Shown: piece after piece, positions 8,469-15,647 of the stretch | Layout: every line of letters starts with the position of its first letter | Numbering within the stretch: the stretch's first letter is position 1 | From: DASWIG01 sp965371445 | Lineage (GTDB): Bacteria > Acidobacteriota > Thermoanaerobaculia > Multivoradales > J023 | Assembly (NCBI GenBank): GCA_965371445.1 | Contig: CBDUYN010000063.1 | Span: forward strand, 1 to 48,703 | Direction of reading: 5' to 3' | Length of the DNA: 48,703 nucleotides | Notes under the pieces: generated by a model | Told to the model about the DNA's origin: nothing | Databases searched by the model: none | The model's input: the letters and a program-made list of their open reading frames with translations, nothing else | Translations under genes and position numbers: made by a program

Positions 8469-8490
8469 TGGGTGGCAAGGTCAAGCACCG
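8469..8490. repeat. 22-bp dispersed repeat, copy 1
   Basis: TGGGTGGCAAGGTCAAGCAC plus CG recurs exactly at 18448-18469. Both copies lie just past the stop codon of an unrelated plus-strand gene, and similarity continues weakly for about 80 nt downstream (shared atggcsgaractc). The 213-nt gap 8442-8654 holds this repeat and the promoter region below, nothing else. Confidence 0.6.
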
Positions 8491-8591
8491 GATAGCCTTC
8501 CAACGAAGCCACTGCGGGTGGATGGCGGAGACTCAGAGAGTTGGGACTCCTCGGCTTGGCCTTGTCTTCGAGGGCGACCAGCGACCTCGAG

Positions 8592-8638
8592 TTGACTCGG
8601 CGCCGACCCGGTATTACTCTAACTGCTGAAGGTATTAC
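8592..8638 (+). promoter_or_regulatory. candidate promoter and repeated operator of the TA pair
   Basis: TTGACT at 8592-8597 and TACTCT at 8615-8620 are 17 nt apart. GGTATTAC occurs twice, at 8610-8617 and 8631-8638, overlapping the -10 and start region. Ribbon-helix-helix antitoxins commonly repress through short repeated half-sites, so these are plausible operator half-sites (inference). Confidence 0.4.
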
Positions 8639-8654
8639 CCCAAGGAGGGCAACG

Positions 8655-8894
8655 ATGACGACCCTGACGTTGAAGATCCCGGAAGATGTGGACGGCGAGC
8701 TCACGAGGCTGGCGCACCGAGAGGGTGTGAGCAAGTCGTCCTTGGTTCGTGAGGCCGTCTCGGCGTTCCTCACCCGCAAGCGCAAGCCCGGGAAGGCCTC
8801 TTTCCTGACTCTGGCCGAGGACCTGGCCGGATGCGTCGAGGGTCCCGAGGACCTCTCGTGCAACCCGCGCCACCTGGACGCCTATGGCCGATAA
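8655..8894 (+). CDS. ribbon-helix-helix antitoxin
   Basis: The 79-residue product opens with TLTLKIPEDVDGELTRLA and continues into EGVSKSSLVREAVSAFL, the beta-strand/helix/helix pattern of CopG/Arc-type DNA-binding antitoxins. A strong AAGGAGG site precedes the ATG. The C-terminal part (residues 40-79) would wrap the toxin. It overlaps the PIN toxin gene by 11 nt, the usual arrangement for a vapBC-type pair, and probably represses its own promoter. Confidence 0.85.
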   Translation: MTTLTLKIPEDVDGELTRLAHREGVSKSSLVREAVSAFLTRKRKPGKASFLTLAEDLAGCVEGPEDLSCNPRHLDAYGR

Positions 8895-9309
8895 GGTCAA
8901 GGTCCTCCTGGACACAGGTCCGCTGGTGGCGTTTCTGAACCAGCGCGATCGATACCACTCATGGGTCAAAGATCAACTCGCCGTCCTCGAGCCGCCGCTT
9001 TTCACCTGCGAAGCCGTCCTTTCCGAAGCCTGTTTCCTACTACGTCATCTGCCACAGGGTCAGATCGCGGTCTTCGACCTGCTGGAGCGCGAACTGGTGC
9101 AGGTGGATTTTCAAGCGGCGGCCGAGGTGGCGGCCCTCCGCAAGCTCCTAAAACGCTACGCCGATCTCCCGATCTCGATGGCCGACGCGTGCCTCGTTCG
9201 TATGGCTGAGCTCGAAGCCGGTAGCCGTGTTCTCACCCTGGATTCCGACTTCCGGATCTACCGGATCCATGGCCGCCGTGTCATTCCGACGATCCTGCCG
9301 GACTTCTGA
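8884..9309 (+). CDS. vapC: PIN-domain toxin (VapC-like ribonuclease)
   Basis: The 141-residue protein is a full-length PIN domain. The acidic residues expected for metal-dependent RNA cleavage are present: D10 (LLDTGPLVAF), a glutamate in CEAVLSE, the aspartate of SMADACLV and LTLDSDF near residues 116-122. VapC enzymes cleave tRNA or rRNA when the antitoxin is degraded. Gene order and overlap with the preceding antitoxin support a functional type II pair. The exact RNA target cannot be inferred. Confidence 0.9.
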   Translation: MADKVKVLLDTGPLVAFLNQRDRYHSWVKDQLAVLEPPLFTCEAVLSEACFLLRHLPQGQIAVFDLLERELVQVDFQAAAEVAALRKLLKRYADLPISMADACLVRMAELEAGSRVLTLDSDFRIYRIHGRRVIPTILPDF

Positions 9310-9364
9310 AGACGACATGGCCGCAAACCCTGGGTTGAAACTCAGGGCTGGTCGGGCCGAAGAA

Positions 9365-9389
9365 GCAGGCGAGACGCCTGCGCTCCCAG
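9365..9389. repeat. REP-like palindromic repeat, copy 1
   Basis: GCAGGCGAGACGCCTGCGCT plus CCCAG; GCAGGCG and CGCCTGC form the stem. A near-identical copy (one substitution, A for G) is at 10121-10145 and a partial copy sharing GCGAGACGCCTGCGCTC at 9473-9489. Confidence 0.7.
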
Positions 9390-9570
9390 CAAGTGGGCCG
9401 TGCTCTTCTTGTCTTCTTGCCATCTTTAGTCCCGGAGGGACGACAGAAGGTAGCCCAGGGTTTTAACCCTGGGCGAGACGCCTGCGCTCTTGCTACGCTC
9501 AGGCCGTGGACTGACCCCCTGTAGGATTCCGGCGCGGTCGATTCAGCTGACCACCCAATGAAAGCCGACG

Positions 9571-9693
9571 TCACTCGTCCTCTCGAAGCTCTTGGACGAT
9601 GCGAAGGCCTTCGAAGGCGTCGAGCTTGCCTTGGCGGCGGCCGTCCAAGATGACGAGCGATTGATGTTTGGCGAAGAGAGCCTCTTCAAGACT
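9571..9693 (-). pseudogene. unidentified coding fragment
   Basis: A 40-codon open stretch on the minus strand ends in TGA at 9571-9573 and reads like real protein (SLVILDGRRQGKLDAFEGLR then IVQELREDE), but a stop codon closes it immediately upstream and no start is present. Pattern and length slightly resemble the middle of Phd/YefM-type antitoxins; that is a guess. Confidence 0.3.
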
Positions 9694-9778
9694 TCATAAT
9701 TCCTTAGCAAAACTTCTTGAATCTCTTGCCGGATTGCAGGTCAATTGCCGCTCTTAAGGGGCGAACGAGATTGTGGTC

Positions 9779-9870
9779 GAGGGCGCGGCTGAGGTCGCGG
9801 GCGAGGGCCAGGTCGAGGGCGAGGTCGAGGGCGAGGTCGAGGGCGAGGGCATGGGCGAGGTCGAGGGCGC
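9779..9870. repeat. imperfect hexanucleotide tandem array
   Basis: Repeated units of GAGGTC and GAGGGC, arranged mostly as a 12-nt GAGGTCGAGGGC period, run for about 90 nt. All reading frames through it are low-complexity (EGEVEG on one strand, RPRP on the other), so I treat it as a minisatellite rather than coding sequence. Confidence 0.7.
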
Positions 9871-9985
9871 AGGCCAGGACAAAAAAAGCGCTTGGTTGGG
9901 CAGGAGGTCGCCCTCAAGGTTGACAGCGCCGACCACGACGTGCTCCTCGAGTCTCCCTCTGAAGACGCTGATCGCCGTTCGCCCG

Positions 9986-10030
9986 GTTGGACCGATCCTT
10001 GGCTGGGTCCCACTCGAAGAGGTATTTCAC
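9986..10030 (-). pseudogene. probable N-terminal fragment of a BrnT-type toxin gene
   Basis: From a GTG at 10030 the minus strand reads VKYLFEWDPAKDRSN, close to the usual opening of BrnT ribonuclease toxins (FEWDPAKA..N). After this the frame loses all resemblance. It is either a frameshifted or truncated remnant. Confidence 0.35.
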
Positions 10031-10120
10031 GGCCAGAGCTTCTCCACGGCCCGGAAGGGAGCCTTGACACCTAGCATAGCACCTCGTTCATGGAGATTTC
10101 CGTTCCTTCGGGACGAAAAA

Positions 10121-10145
10121 GCAGGCAAGACGCCTGCGCTCCCAG
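10121..10145. repeat. REP-like palindromic repeat, copy 2
   Basis: GCAGGCAAGACGCCTGCGCT plus CCCAG, one base different from the copy at 9365-9389. It lies 28 nt upstream of the GT2 promoter. Confidence 0.65.
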
Positions 10146-10172
10146 ATCTCGAGCAGCATCTCGCCCACGCGC

Positions 10173-10181
10173 TGATATACT
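10173..10181 (+). promoter_or_regulatory. extended -10 promoter of the GT2 operon
   Basis: TGATATACT matches an extended -10 (TGN-TATACT, five of six to TATAAT). Transcription would start near 10188, only about 4 nt before the ATG at 10192, implying a leaderless or nearly leaderless message. No clear ribosome site is present. Confidence 0.5.
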
Positions 10182-10191
10182 CAGGGTGCTC

Positions 10192-10878
10192 ATGCACCAA
10201 CCCCAGGACGTCACAGTCGTCATCCCCGCCAAGGACGAGGCGGAGACGATCTCCGAGATCATCGCGGGCTGCCAGAAGGTGGCCGGACGCCTCCTCGTCG
10301 TCGACGGCCATTCGCGCGACTCGACCCAGGCGATCGCCGAGACGGCGGGCCTTCAGATCGTCCTCGACGGCGGCCGCGGCAAGGGCGACGCCATCCGCAG
10401 CGTCATCCCGCACCTCACGAGCGAGGTCACCGTCTTCATCGACGCCGACGGCTCCCACGACCCCGCCGACATCCCACGGCTCGTCGAGCCGATCCTCGCG
10501 GGCCGCGCCGACCACGTCTCGGGCTCGCGGCTCATCGGCGGCTCGAGCGAGCTCCACGGCGGCTTCGACGAGTTCCTTCGCCTCGCGGGAAGCTCGCTGA
10601 TCACCGCCTGCATCAACGTCCGCTTCGGCGTCCGCCTGAGCGAGAGCCAGAACGGCTTCCGGGCGATTCGGACGTCGGTCCTGCGCGAGCTCGGCCTCGT
10701 CGAGGACATCACGACCATCGAGCAGGAGATGATCATGAAGACGCTCAGGAAGGGGTACCGGATGGCCGAGGTCCCGGCGCACGAGCACGCCCGCCGTCAC
10801 GGGGTCTCCCACATCAAGATCTGGAAGGTCGCCCCGCGCTACGTCTACACCCTTGTCAAGTATCTTTTCTTCGGATGA
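10192..10878 (+). CDS. family 2 glycosyltransferase (DPM1/polyprenyl-phosphate type)
   Basis: The 228-residue protein is a compact GT-A fold enzyme: VTVVIPAKDEAETI at residues 7-20, VVDGHSRDST near 36-45, and the metal/nucleotide DxD in FIDADGS (D84, D86). It lacks long C-terminal membrane segments, like DPM1-type enzymes that move a sugar from a nucleotide donor to a polyprenyl phosphate at the inner membrane face. The start at 10192 is the first ATG after the promoter. Its stop overlaps the carbamoyltransferase ATG by 4 nt, and the third gene is a GT39-like enzyme that would use a polyprenyl-linked sugar, so a short donor-synthesis and transfer pathway is likely (inference). Confidence 0.9.
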   Translation: MHQPQDVTVVIPAKDEAETISEIIAGCQKVAGRLLVVDGHSRDSTQAIAETAGLQIVLDGGRGKGDAIRSVIPHLTSEVTVFIDADGSHDPADIPRLVEPILAGRADHVSGSRLIGGSSELHGGFDEFLRLAGSSLITACINVRFGVRLSESQNGFRAIRTSVLRELGLVEDITTIEQEMIMKTLRKGYRMAEVPAHEHARRHGVSHIKIWKVAPRYVYTLVKYLFFG

Positions 10879-12572
10879 AAATCCTCGGTATCTGGGACGG
10901 CCACGACTCGGGCGCCGCTCTCCTCGCCGACGGCGAGCTCCTCGCCGCGGTCAACGAGGAGCGCCTGACCCGTCGCAAGCTCGAGGTCGCCTTCCCCGAG
11001 CTTTCGATCCGCCAGTGCCTCGACATCTCGGGGCTCACGGCCGACCAGGTCGACGTCGTCGCCGCCTCGACCAGCGACGTCGCCAAGACGTTTGGGCGCT
11101 GGGTACCCTCGGCCAAGGAAAGCTACTACCGGATCCGGCGCCGCAAGGCCGACCCGGGACGCGCCGCGGCGCTCAAGAAGCGCGCCAAGTACCGGATCAC
11201 CGAGTGGGGTCCGAACGCGGTGACGACGCCGCTGAGCCGTGCCGCCCTGCGCCGTTCCCTGAAGCGAATCGGACTCGGTGCAGCGCGTCTGCACCTCGCC
11301 GAGCACCACCGCGCCCACGCCGTGGCGGCGGCGCTCGGGAGCGGTTTCGATCCGTGCCTCGTCCTGACCGTCGACGGCGTCGGCGACGGGCTTTCGTCGA
11401 CCGTCTCCGTTTACCGCGGCGGCGTCCTGGAGCGGATCGCCTCCTCGCCCGCCCGCTTCTCCCTGGGAATTTTTTTCGAGCACACAACGAACCTGCTCAA
11501 CCTGCGCGAGCTCGAGGACGAAGGCAAGGTCATGGCGCTCGCCGACTACACCTTCCCTATCCCCGACGCGGAGAACCCCTGCCTCGACCTGATCCGTGTG
11601 GAAGGGCTCCGGATTCGAACGGCCGTCGCGGGACACGCGCTCTACGAGCGGCTGCGGCGCATCCAGTGGCGTCATCCGAACGAGCAGCTCGCCTACCTCG
11701 CCCAGCGGGCCGTCGAGGAGCGTCTCGTCGAGCTGGCCCGCGCGGCGGTCGAGGTCACCGGCGTCCGGCGCCTGGCGCTCGCCGGCGGCGTCGCCTCGAA
11801 CATCAAGGCCAACCGCCGCATCCGGCTCCTCGACACGGTCGAGGACGTCTACGTCTTCCCGCACATGGGCGACGGCGGCCTGGCCCTCGGCGCCGCGCTC
11901 GACGCCGCCCTCGCGGCCGGCGAGGGACCGCGGCTCGACATGGACGACCTCGGCCTCGGCCCGCAGTACCCGGACGAGACCCTCCGCGAGGCCCTCGAAG
12001 CCGCGGCGCTCCCCTACCGCGAGCCGGCCGACCTGCCGGGTGCGGTCGCCGACCTCCTTGCCGGGGAGTCGGTCGTGCTGTGGCTTCAAGGACGCATGGA
12101 GTACGGACCGCGGGCCCTCGGCCACCGCAGCGTCCTGGCACGGCCCGACCGGCCGGGCATCCGCGACCGCCTGAACCGGGTCCTGAAACGCCGGGCCTGG
12201 TACCAGCCCTTCTGCCCGACGATCCTCGAGAGCGCCGCCCGCGAGCTCCTGGAGGATCTCGACGGCCGCACGAACCGCCACATGACGATGGGCTACCAGG
12301 TTCGCGAGAGCGAGCGCGACCGCCTCGCCGGGGTCACCAGCGTCGACGGCTCCTGCCGGCCGCAGATCCTCGCCGACGACGAGGCGTCGGCCTACGCCGG
12401 CGTCGTCCGCTCGCTCGGCGAACGGATCGGCACGGCGGCGGTGCTCAACACCAGCTTCAACCTCCACGGCGAACCGCTCGTGTGTACGCCCGAGGAAGCC
12501 GTCGAGGTCTACCTGTGCAGCGGCGCCGACGCGCTCGTCCTCGGTCCTTACCTGACGGAGCGTCCGCGGTGA
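10875..12572 (+). CDS. carbamoyltransferase, NodU/TobZ family
   Basis: The 565-residue protein matches the two-domain NodU/CmcH/TobZ family throughout. The N-terminal domain begins MKILGIWDGHDSGAAL and includes the histidine-rich AEHHRAHA and the nucleotide-binding TVDGVGDG. The C-terminal domain carries GRMEYGPRALGHRSV and the closing LNTSFNLHGEPLV. These enzymes make carbamoyl-adenylate from carbamoyl phosphate and ATP and pass the carbamoyl group to a hydroxyl of a sugar or antibiotic. Between a GT2 and a GT39-like gene, the acceptor is most likely a surface or lipid-linked sugar (inference). It overlaps both neighbours by 4 nt. Confidence 0.94.
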   Translation: MKILGIWDGHDSGAALLADGELLAAVNEERLTRRKLEVAFPELSIRQCLDISGLTADQVDVVAASTSDVAKTFGRWVPSAKESYYRIRRRKADPGRAAALKKRAKYRITEWGPNAVTTPLSRAALRRSLKRIGLGAARLHLAEHHRAHAVAAALGSGFDPCLVLTVDGVGDGLSSTVSVYRGGVLERIASSPARFSLGIFFEHTTNLLNLRELEDEGKVMALADYTFPIPDAENPCLDLIRVEGLRIRTAVAGHALYERLRRIQWRHPNEQLAYLAQRAVEERLVELARAAVEVTGVRRLALAGGVASNIKANRRIRLLDTVEDVYVFPHMGDGGLALGAALDAALAAGEGPRLDMDDLGLGPQYPDETLREALEAAALPYREPADLPGAVADLLAGESVVLWLQGRMEYGPRALGHRSVLARPDRPGIRDRLNRVLKRRAWYQPFCPTILESAARELLEDLDGRTNRHMTMGYQVRESERDRLAGVTSVDGSCRPQILADDEASAYAGVVRSLGERIGTAAVLNTSFNLHGEPLVCTPEEAVEVYLCSGADALVLGPYLTERPR

Positions 12573-14257
12573 AGGCGGCGGGATCCGCCAAGTGGCTCGC
12601 GGCGCTCGGCCTGGGGTGGGCCGGAGTGGGCGCGGGGCTCTACGGGTGGCTCCACGGCCGCGAGACGTGGGAGCTGCGCCAGGAGCTCGTCACCCTTCAG
12701 TTCTATTCCCTCGAGATCGGCTTCGTCGCCGCCGTGGCCTTCTCGGCGCTGGCTTTACCGCGGCTCGTCCGCGGCTTCGGCGACTCTCGCCGGACGCTTC
12801 TCCTCCTCGCCGCGACGACGCTCGCCGGCCTCGTCCTGCTGACGGGCGTCGTGGAACGTACCCCGCGGATTTTTTTCGACGAGCAGATCTACCTCTCGAT
12901 CGGCCAGAACCTCGCCGACGAGCACAAGGCCTGGATGTGCAGCGAGGGTTCGACCGAGTACGGCTCCGTCGTCTGCCACCGCGGCGAATACAACAAGCAG
13001 CCCTACGGCTATCCCTACCTCCTGAGCCTCGTCTACCGCCTGGCCGGCGTCGGTGAGTGGGCCGGTTGGCTGGTCAACAACCTGTGCTTCCTGCTCCTCC
13101 CCTGGACGGTCTACGCGGCGTCGCGGCTGCTTTTCGACGACCGCGGCGCGGCGCTCTGGGCAGCGCTCGTGGCCACCTTGATCCCGCAGCAGCTGATGTG
13201 GTCGAACACCGCGGCCTCAGAGACCTCGGCGGCGCTCATGGTCCTCGCCGCGGTGGTCTCGGCGCTCTTTTTCGTCCGCGAGCGCTCGGCGACGGCCCTC
13301 GCCTGGACGGTGGTCACGACAAGCTTCGCCCTCCAGTTCCGGCCCGAGTCGATCCTCGCCGTCCCGCTGGTCGCCGGGGTCCTCTTGCTCCTGGCACCGC
13401 GCGAGCTCCTGCGGCCGCGCCTGCTCGCCGCGGCGCTCGCCGGCCTCGTCTTATCCGCGGCGATCCTCGGCCACCTCGTCGCGGTGAGCGGCGAGAGCTG
13501 GGGTGCCGTCGACGCGCCCCGGATGTCGGCCGACTACTTCCTCGACAACCTCAGGACGAACGGTCTCTTTTATCTCAAAAACGTCCGCTTTCCGGCCCTC
13601 TACACCGTGCTCGCCCTGCTCGGCGCGGTCCGCGGCTGGCGCCGCGAAGTCCTGGTACCGATCGTCCACTTCCTGCTTTTCTGGGGCATCTTCCTCTTCT
13701 TCTACGCGGGCAGCTACGACTACGGGGCCGACGTGCGCTACTCGCTCATGAGCTACCCGCCGCTCGCGATCCTGGCGGGCCGGGGCCTTGCGGGTCTCCT
13801 GGCCCTCGCCCCGCAAGCACGGCGGGCCGAGGCGTCCCGGGCCGCCGTAGCGCTCGTCGCCTTCAACTTCCTGGCCTTTCTTCCGCTGGTGCGCGCCGCG
13901 GGTGAGGAGTCCTGGGCGGCGCGCTCCGACGTCGCGATCGCGCGGCAGCTCCGCGACCAGCTGCCTGCCAACTCGATCGTCTTGACCCACAACCCCAACA
14001 TGTTCCTGGTCTGGGGCGCCAACGCGGCCCAGGCGTCCTTCGGCGCCGATGAGGAAGGCTACGTCGAGGATTACCTGGCGCCGCGCTATTCCGGGGGCGT
14101 TTTTTTCCACTGGAGCTACTGGTGCAACGTCCAGGTCGAGGAACAGGCCAGCGTCTGCGAGCGGATGTTCGAACGCTTCCCGGCCGACCTCGTCGACGAA
14201 CGCCGCGTCCGCGACCAACGCTTTGCCCTCTACCGGCTCAAGTTTCAGGTCCGCTAG
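12569..14257 (+). CDS. GT39/ArnT-like membrane glycosyltransferase
   Basis: A GTG start at 12569 (GTGA overlap with the carbamoyltransferase stop) gives 562 residues. There are about ten membrane segments. The first periplasmic loop has FFDEQIYLSIGQNLAD around residues 105-120, placing the acidic pair typical of PMT/ArnT-type enzymes, then NKQPYGYPYLLSLVYRLAG, the family's KPPL-like loop. The C-terminal ~110 residues form a soluble domain (VLTHNPNMFLVWGANAAQAS). Such enzymes transfer sugars from polyprenyl phosphate onto proteins or lipids at the outer face of the inner membrane. With the GT2 and carbamoyltransferase upstream it probably attaches a carbamoylated sugar (inference). The stop overlaps the converging NTF2-like gene. 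Confidence 0.82.
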   Translation: MKAAGSAKWLAALGLGWAGVGAGLYGWLHGRETWELRQELVTLQFYSLEIGFVAAVAFSALALPRLVRGFGDSRRTLLLLAATTLAGLVLLTGVVERTPRIFFDEQIYLSIGQNLADEHKAWMCSEGSTEYGSVVCHRGEYNKQPYGYPYLLSLVYRLAGVGEWAGWLVNNLCFLLLPWTVYAASRLLFDDRGAALWAALVATLIPQQLMWSNTAASETSAALMVLAAVVSALFFVRERSATALAWTVVTTSFALQFRPESILAVPLVAGVLLLLAPRELLRPRLLAAALAGLVLSAAILGHLVAVSGESWGAVDAPRMSADYFLDNLRTNGLFYLKNVRFPALYTVLALLGAVRGWRREVLVPIVHFLLFWGIFLFFYAGSYDYGADVRYSLMSYPPLAILAGRGLAGLLALAPQARRAEASRAAVALVAFNFLAFLPLVRAAGEESWAARSDVAIARQLRDQLPANSIVLTHNPNMFLVWGANAAQASFGADEEGYVEDYLAPRYSGGVFFHWSYWCNVQVEEQASVCERMFERFPADLVDERRVRDQRFALYRLKFQVR

Positions 14258-14778
14258 AACAAGAGGGGCGTCCCCTCCAGGACCTCCGACACCTCCAGAC
14301 GCCGGATGAGCCACTCGCCCTCGACCTGGCTCCAGGACAACGCCACCCGGTAGCTTTCCCGCCGCGTCGTGGTGCCGTCATGCCCGGAGAGGATCGCGAC
14401 GGCGCCCATCTCGGCGTTGCGGGAAGCGCCGTCGATCGTGGTCTCGACGTCACGGAAGCCGAGCGTCGCCGACTTCGTCCGGGAGCGGTAGAGCATGACG
14501 ACGCGCATCAAGTCTCCCCGGTCACGCACACTCACCGAGTAGGGCGGGATCGTGATCTCAAAGTCCTGGGTGAAGAGCTCGCCGATCTTGCGGACCTTGT
14601 TGGCGCCGATCAGATCCCCCTCGCCCTCGGCTTTGCCCACCAGCTCCTCGAGCTCGCCCAACTGCCGGCGGATCCGTGCCTCGTCGCCCAGGAAGTAGCG
14701 CACCGCCCAGACGGCCGCCGCCACGACGAGCAGCGCCAGGAGGACCTTGGGCAACATTCCCGATCTCTGCTCGCTCAT
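14254..14778 (-). CDS. membrane-anchored NTF2-like protein of unknown function
   Basis: The 174-residue protein has one N-terminal membrane anchor (residues 9-29: LPKVLLALLVVAAAVWAV) and an outward domain resembling an NTF2/SnoaL-like cone fold, ending in DGTTTRRESYRVALSW and EGEWLIRRLEV, strands typical of such domains. A GGAGG site precedes the ATG at 14778. It follows the YhhQ-type gene with a 4-nt ATGA overlap, so it is co-transcribed, yet no functional link to queuosine is known to me. The family call is by pattern only. Confidence 0.68.
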   Translation of the reverse strand: MSEQRSGMLPKVLLALLVVAAAVWAVRYFLGDEARIRRQLGELEELVGKAEGEGDLIGANKVRKIGELFTQDFEITIPPYSVSVRDRGDLMRVVMLYRSRTKSATLGFRDVETTIDGASRNAEMGAVAILSGHDGTTTRRESYRVALSWSQVEGEWLIRRLEVSEVLEGTPLLF

Positions 14779-15545
14779 GATTCGGCCTCCTCGACGTGAA
14801 GGTAACGGCGCAGCCAGGCGGTGCCGAGGTAGAACGGGATCGTGTCGACGAGCGCCGCCGTCAGCTTGAAGACGTATCCGGTCAGGATGAAGACCCAGAG
14901 CTGCGGCCACAGGGGCCGATCGCCGTCGATCGGCAGGGCGCCGGCGTAGAAGTGGGTGATGGTGATCACAGCGACGGTGTCGACGAGTTGGCTGACGAGG
15001 GTCGAGCCGTTGTTGCGCAGCCACAGGTGCTTGCCGCCGGTCAGCCGCTTCCAGAAGTGGAAGAGCTTGACGTCGACGAGCTGCGCCGCGAGGTAGGCCA
15101 CCATCGAGGCGACCACGGCGCCGAGGGTGAGCTTTCGCACCTCGAAGAAAAGCGGCAGCCGCCCGTCGGCGCCCGGCACCGGCTCGTCGAAGCCCGGCAG
15201 CAACCCGCCCACCCAGAGCACCAGCATCAGCCAGACGTTGACCAGGAAGCCCACCCAGACCAGGAAGTTGGCGCGCTTCCTGCCGTAGAGCTCGGAGATG
15301 AAGTCGGTGCAGAGAAAGGTCAGGGGATAGGGCAGGACCCCGACCGCCAGCGGCATCGGAATCGTCAAGCCGAGGACGTCGAAGCTAAAGTCGAGGAAAC
15401 GCGTCACTCCCAGGATGTTGAGCATCGTCATCGAGCCCAGGAAAAGGCCGCAGAGCACGAGGAAGACCCGCTCGCGGCGCCTCTCGACCTCCCCGCCGGT
15501 CGGGATCTCGGCTCCCGCTTTACCTGCAGGTCCATCGCCAAACAT
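14775..15545 (-). CDS. yhhQ: YhhQ-type queuosine precursor transporter
   Basis: The 256-residue integral membrane protein matches the VUT/YhhQ family: six membrane segments, the hallmark YPLTFLCTDFISELYGRKRA near residues 65-84, then QLVDVKLFHFWKRLTGGKHL and LRNNGSTLVSQLVDTV. Escherichia coli YhhQ imports preQ0/preQ1 for tRNA queuosine modification. The ATG at 15545 leaves a 20-residue hydrophilic leader; the ribosome site is weak. No preQ1 riboswitch-like sequence is visible in the 102-nt gap shared with the divergent phosphatase gene. Confidence 0.92.
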   Translation of the reverse strand: MFGDGPAGKAGAEIPTGGEVERRRERVFLVLCGLFLGSMTMLNILGVTRFLDFSFDVLGLTIPMPLAVGVLPYPLTFLCTDFISELYGRKRANFLVWVGFLVNVWLMLVLWVGGLLPGFDEPVPGADGRLPLFFEVRKLTLGAVVASMVAYLAAQLVDVKLFHFWKRLTGGKHLWLRNNGSTLVSQLVDTVAVITITHFYAGALPIDGDRPLWPQLWVFILTGYVFKLTAALVDTIPFYLGTAWLRRYLHVEEAES

Positions 15546-15647
15546 GCGGCGCACCCTATCCACGACCCGGGATGCCGTCAAGGCAGCGCGGCGCTCTGAT
15601 ACGATGCCACGAGCGTCCAACTCGCTTCGCCGCACAAGAGGTCCGCC

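Larger units (their letters stand above)
9310..10191. other. 882-nt gene-poor region of repeats and gene fragments
   Basis: No intact gene is visible. In order it holds a palindromic GCGAGACGCC repeat family, a cccaggg/ccctggg hairpin (9454-9473), a minus-strand coding fragment (9571-9693), an imperfect hexanucleotide tandem array (about 9779-9870), a probable BrnT fragment (9986-10030), another GCGAGACGCC-type repeat and the GT2 promoter. It looks like a decayed accessory site. Confidence 0.7.

Noticed and set aside
9717..10070. Small ORFs in the hexanucleotide array
   Set aside because: They are generated by the GAGGTC/GAGGGC repeats on either strand and have no independent coding signal.
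10853..12568. N-terminal extension of the GT39 frame through the carbamoyltransferase
   Set aside because: The frame is open but composed of P/R/G-rich shadow sequence. The real start is the GTG at 12569 overlapping the carbamoyltransferase stop.
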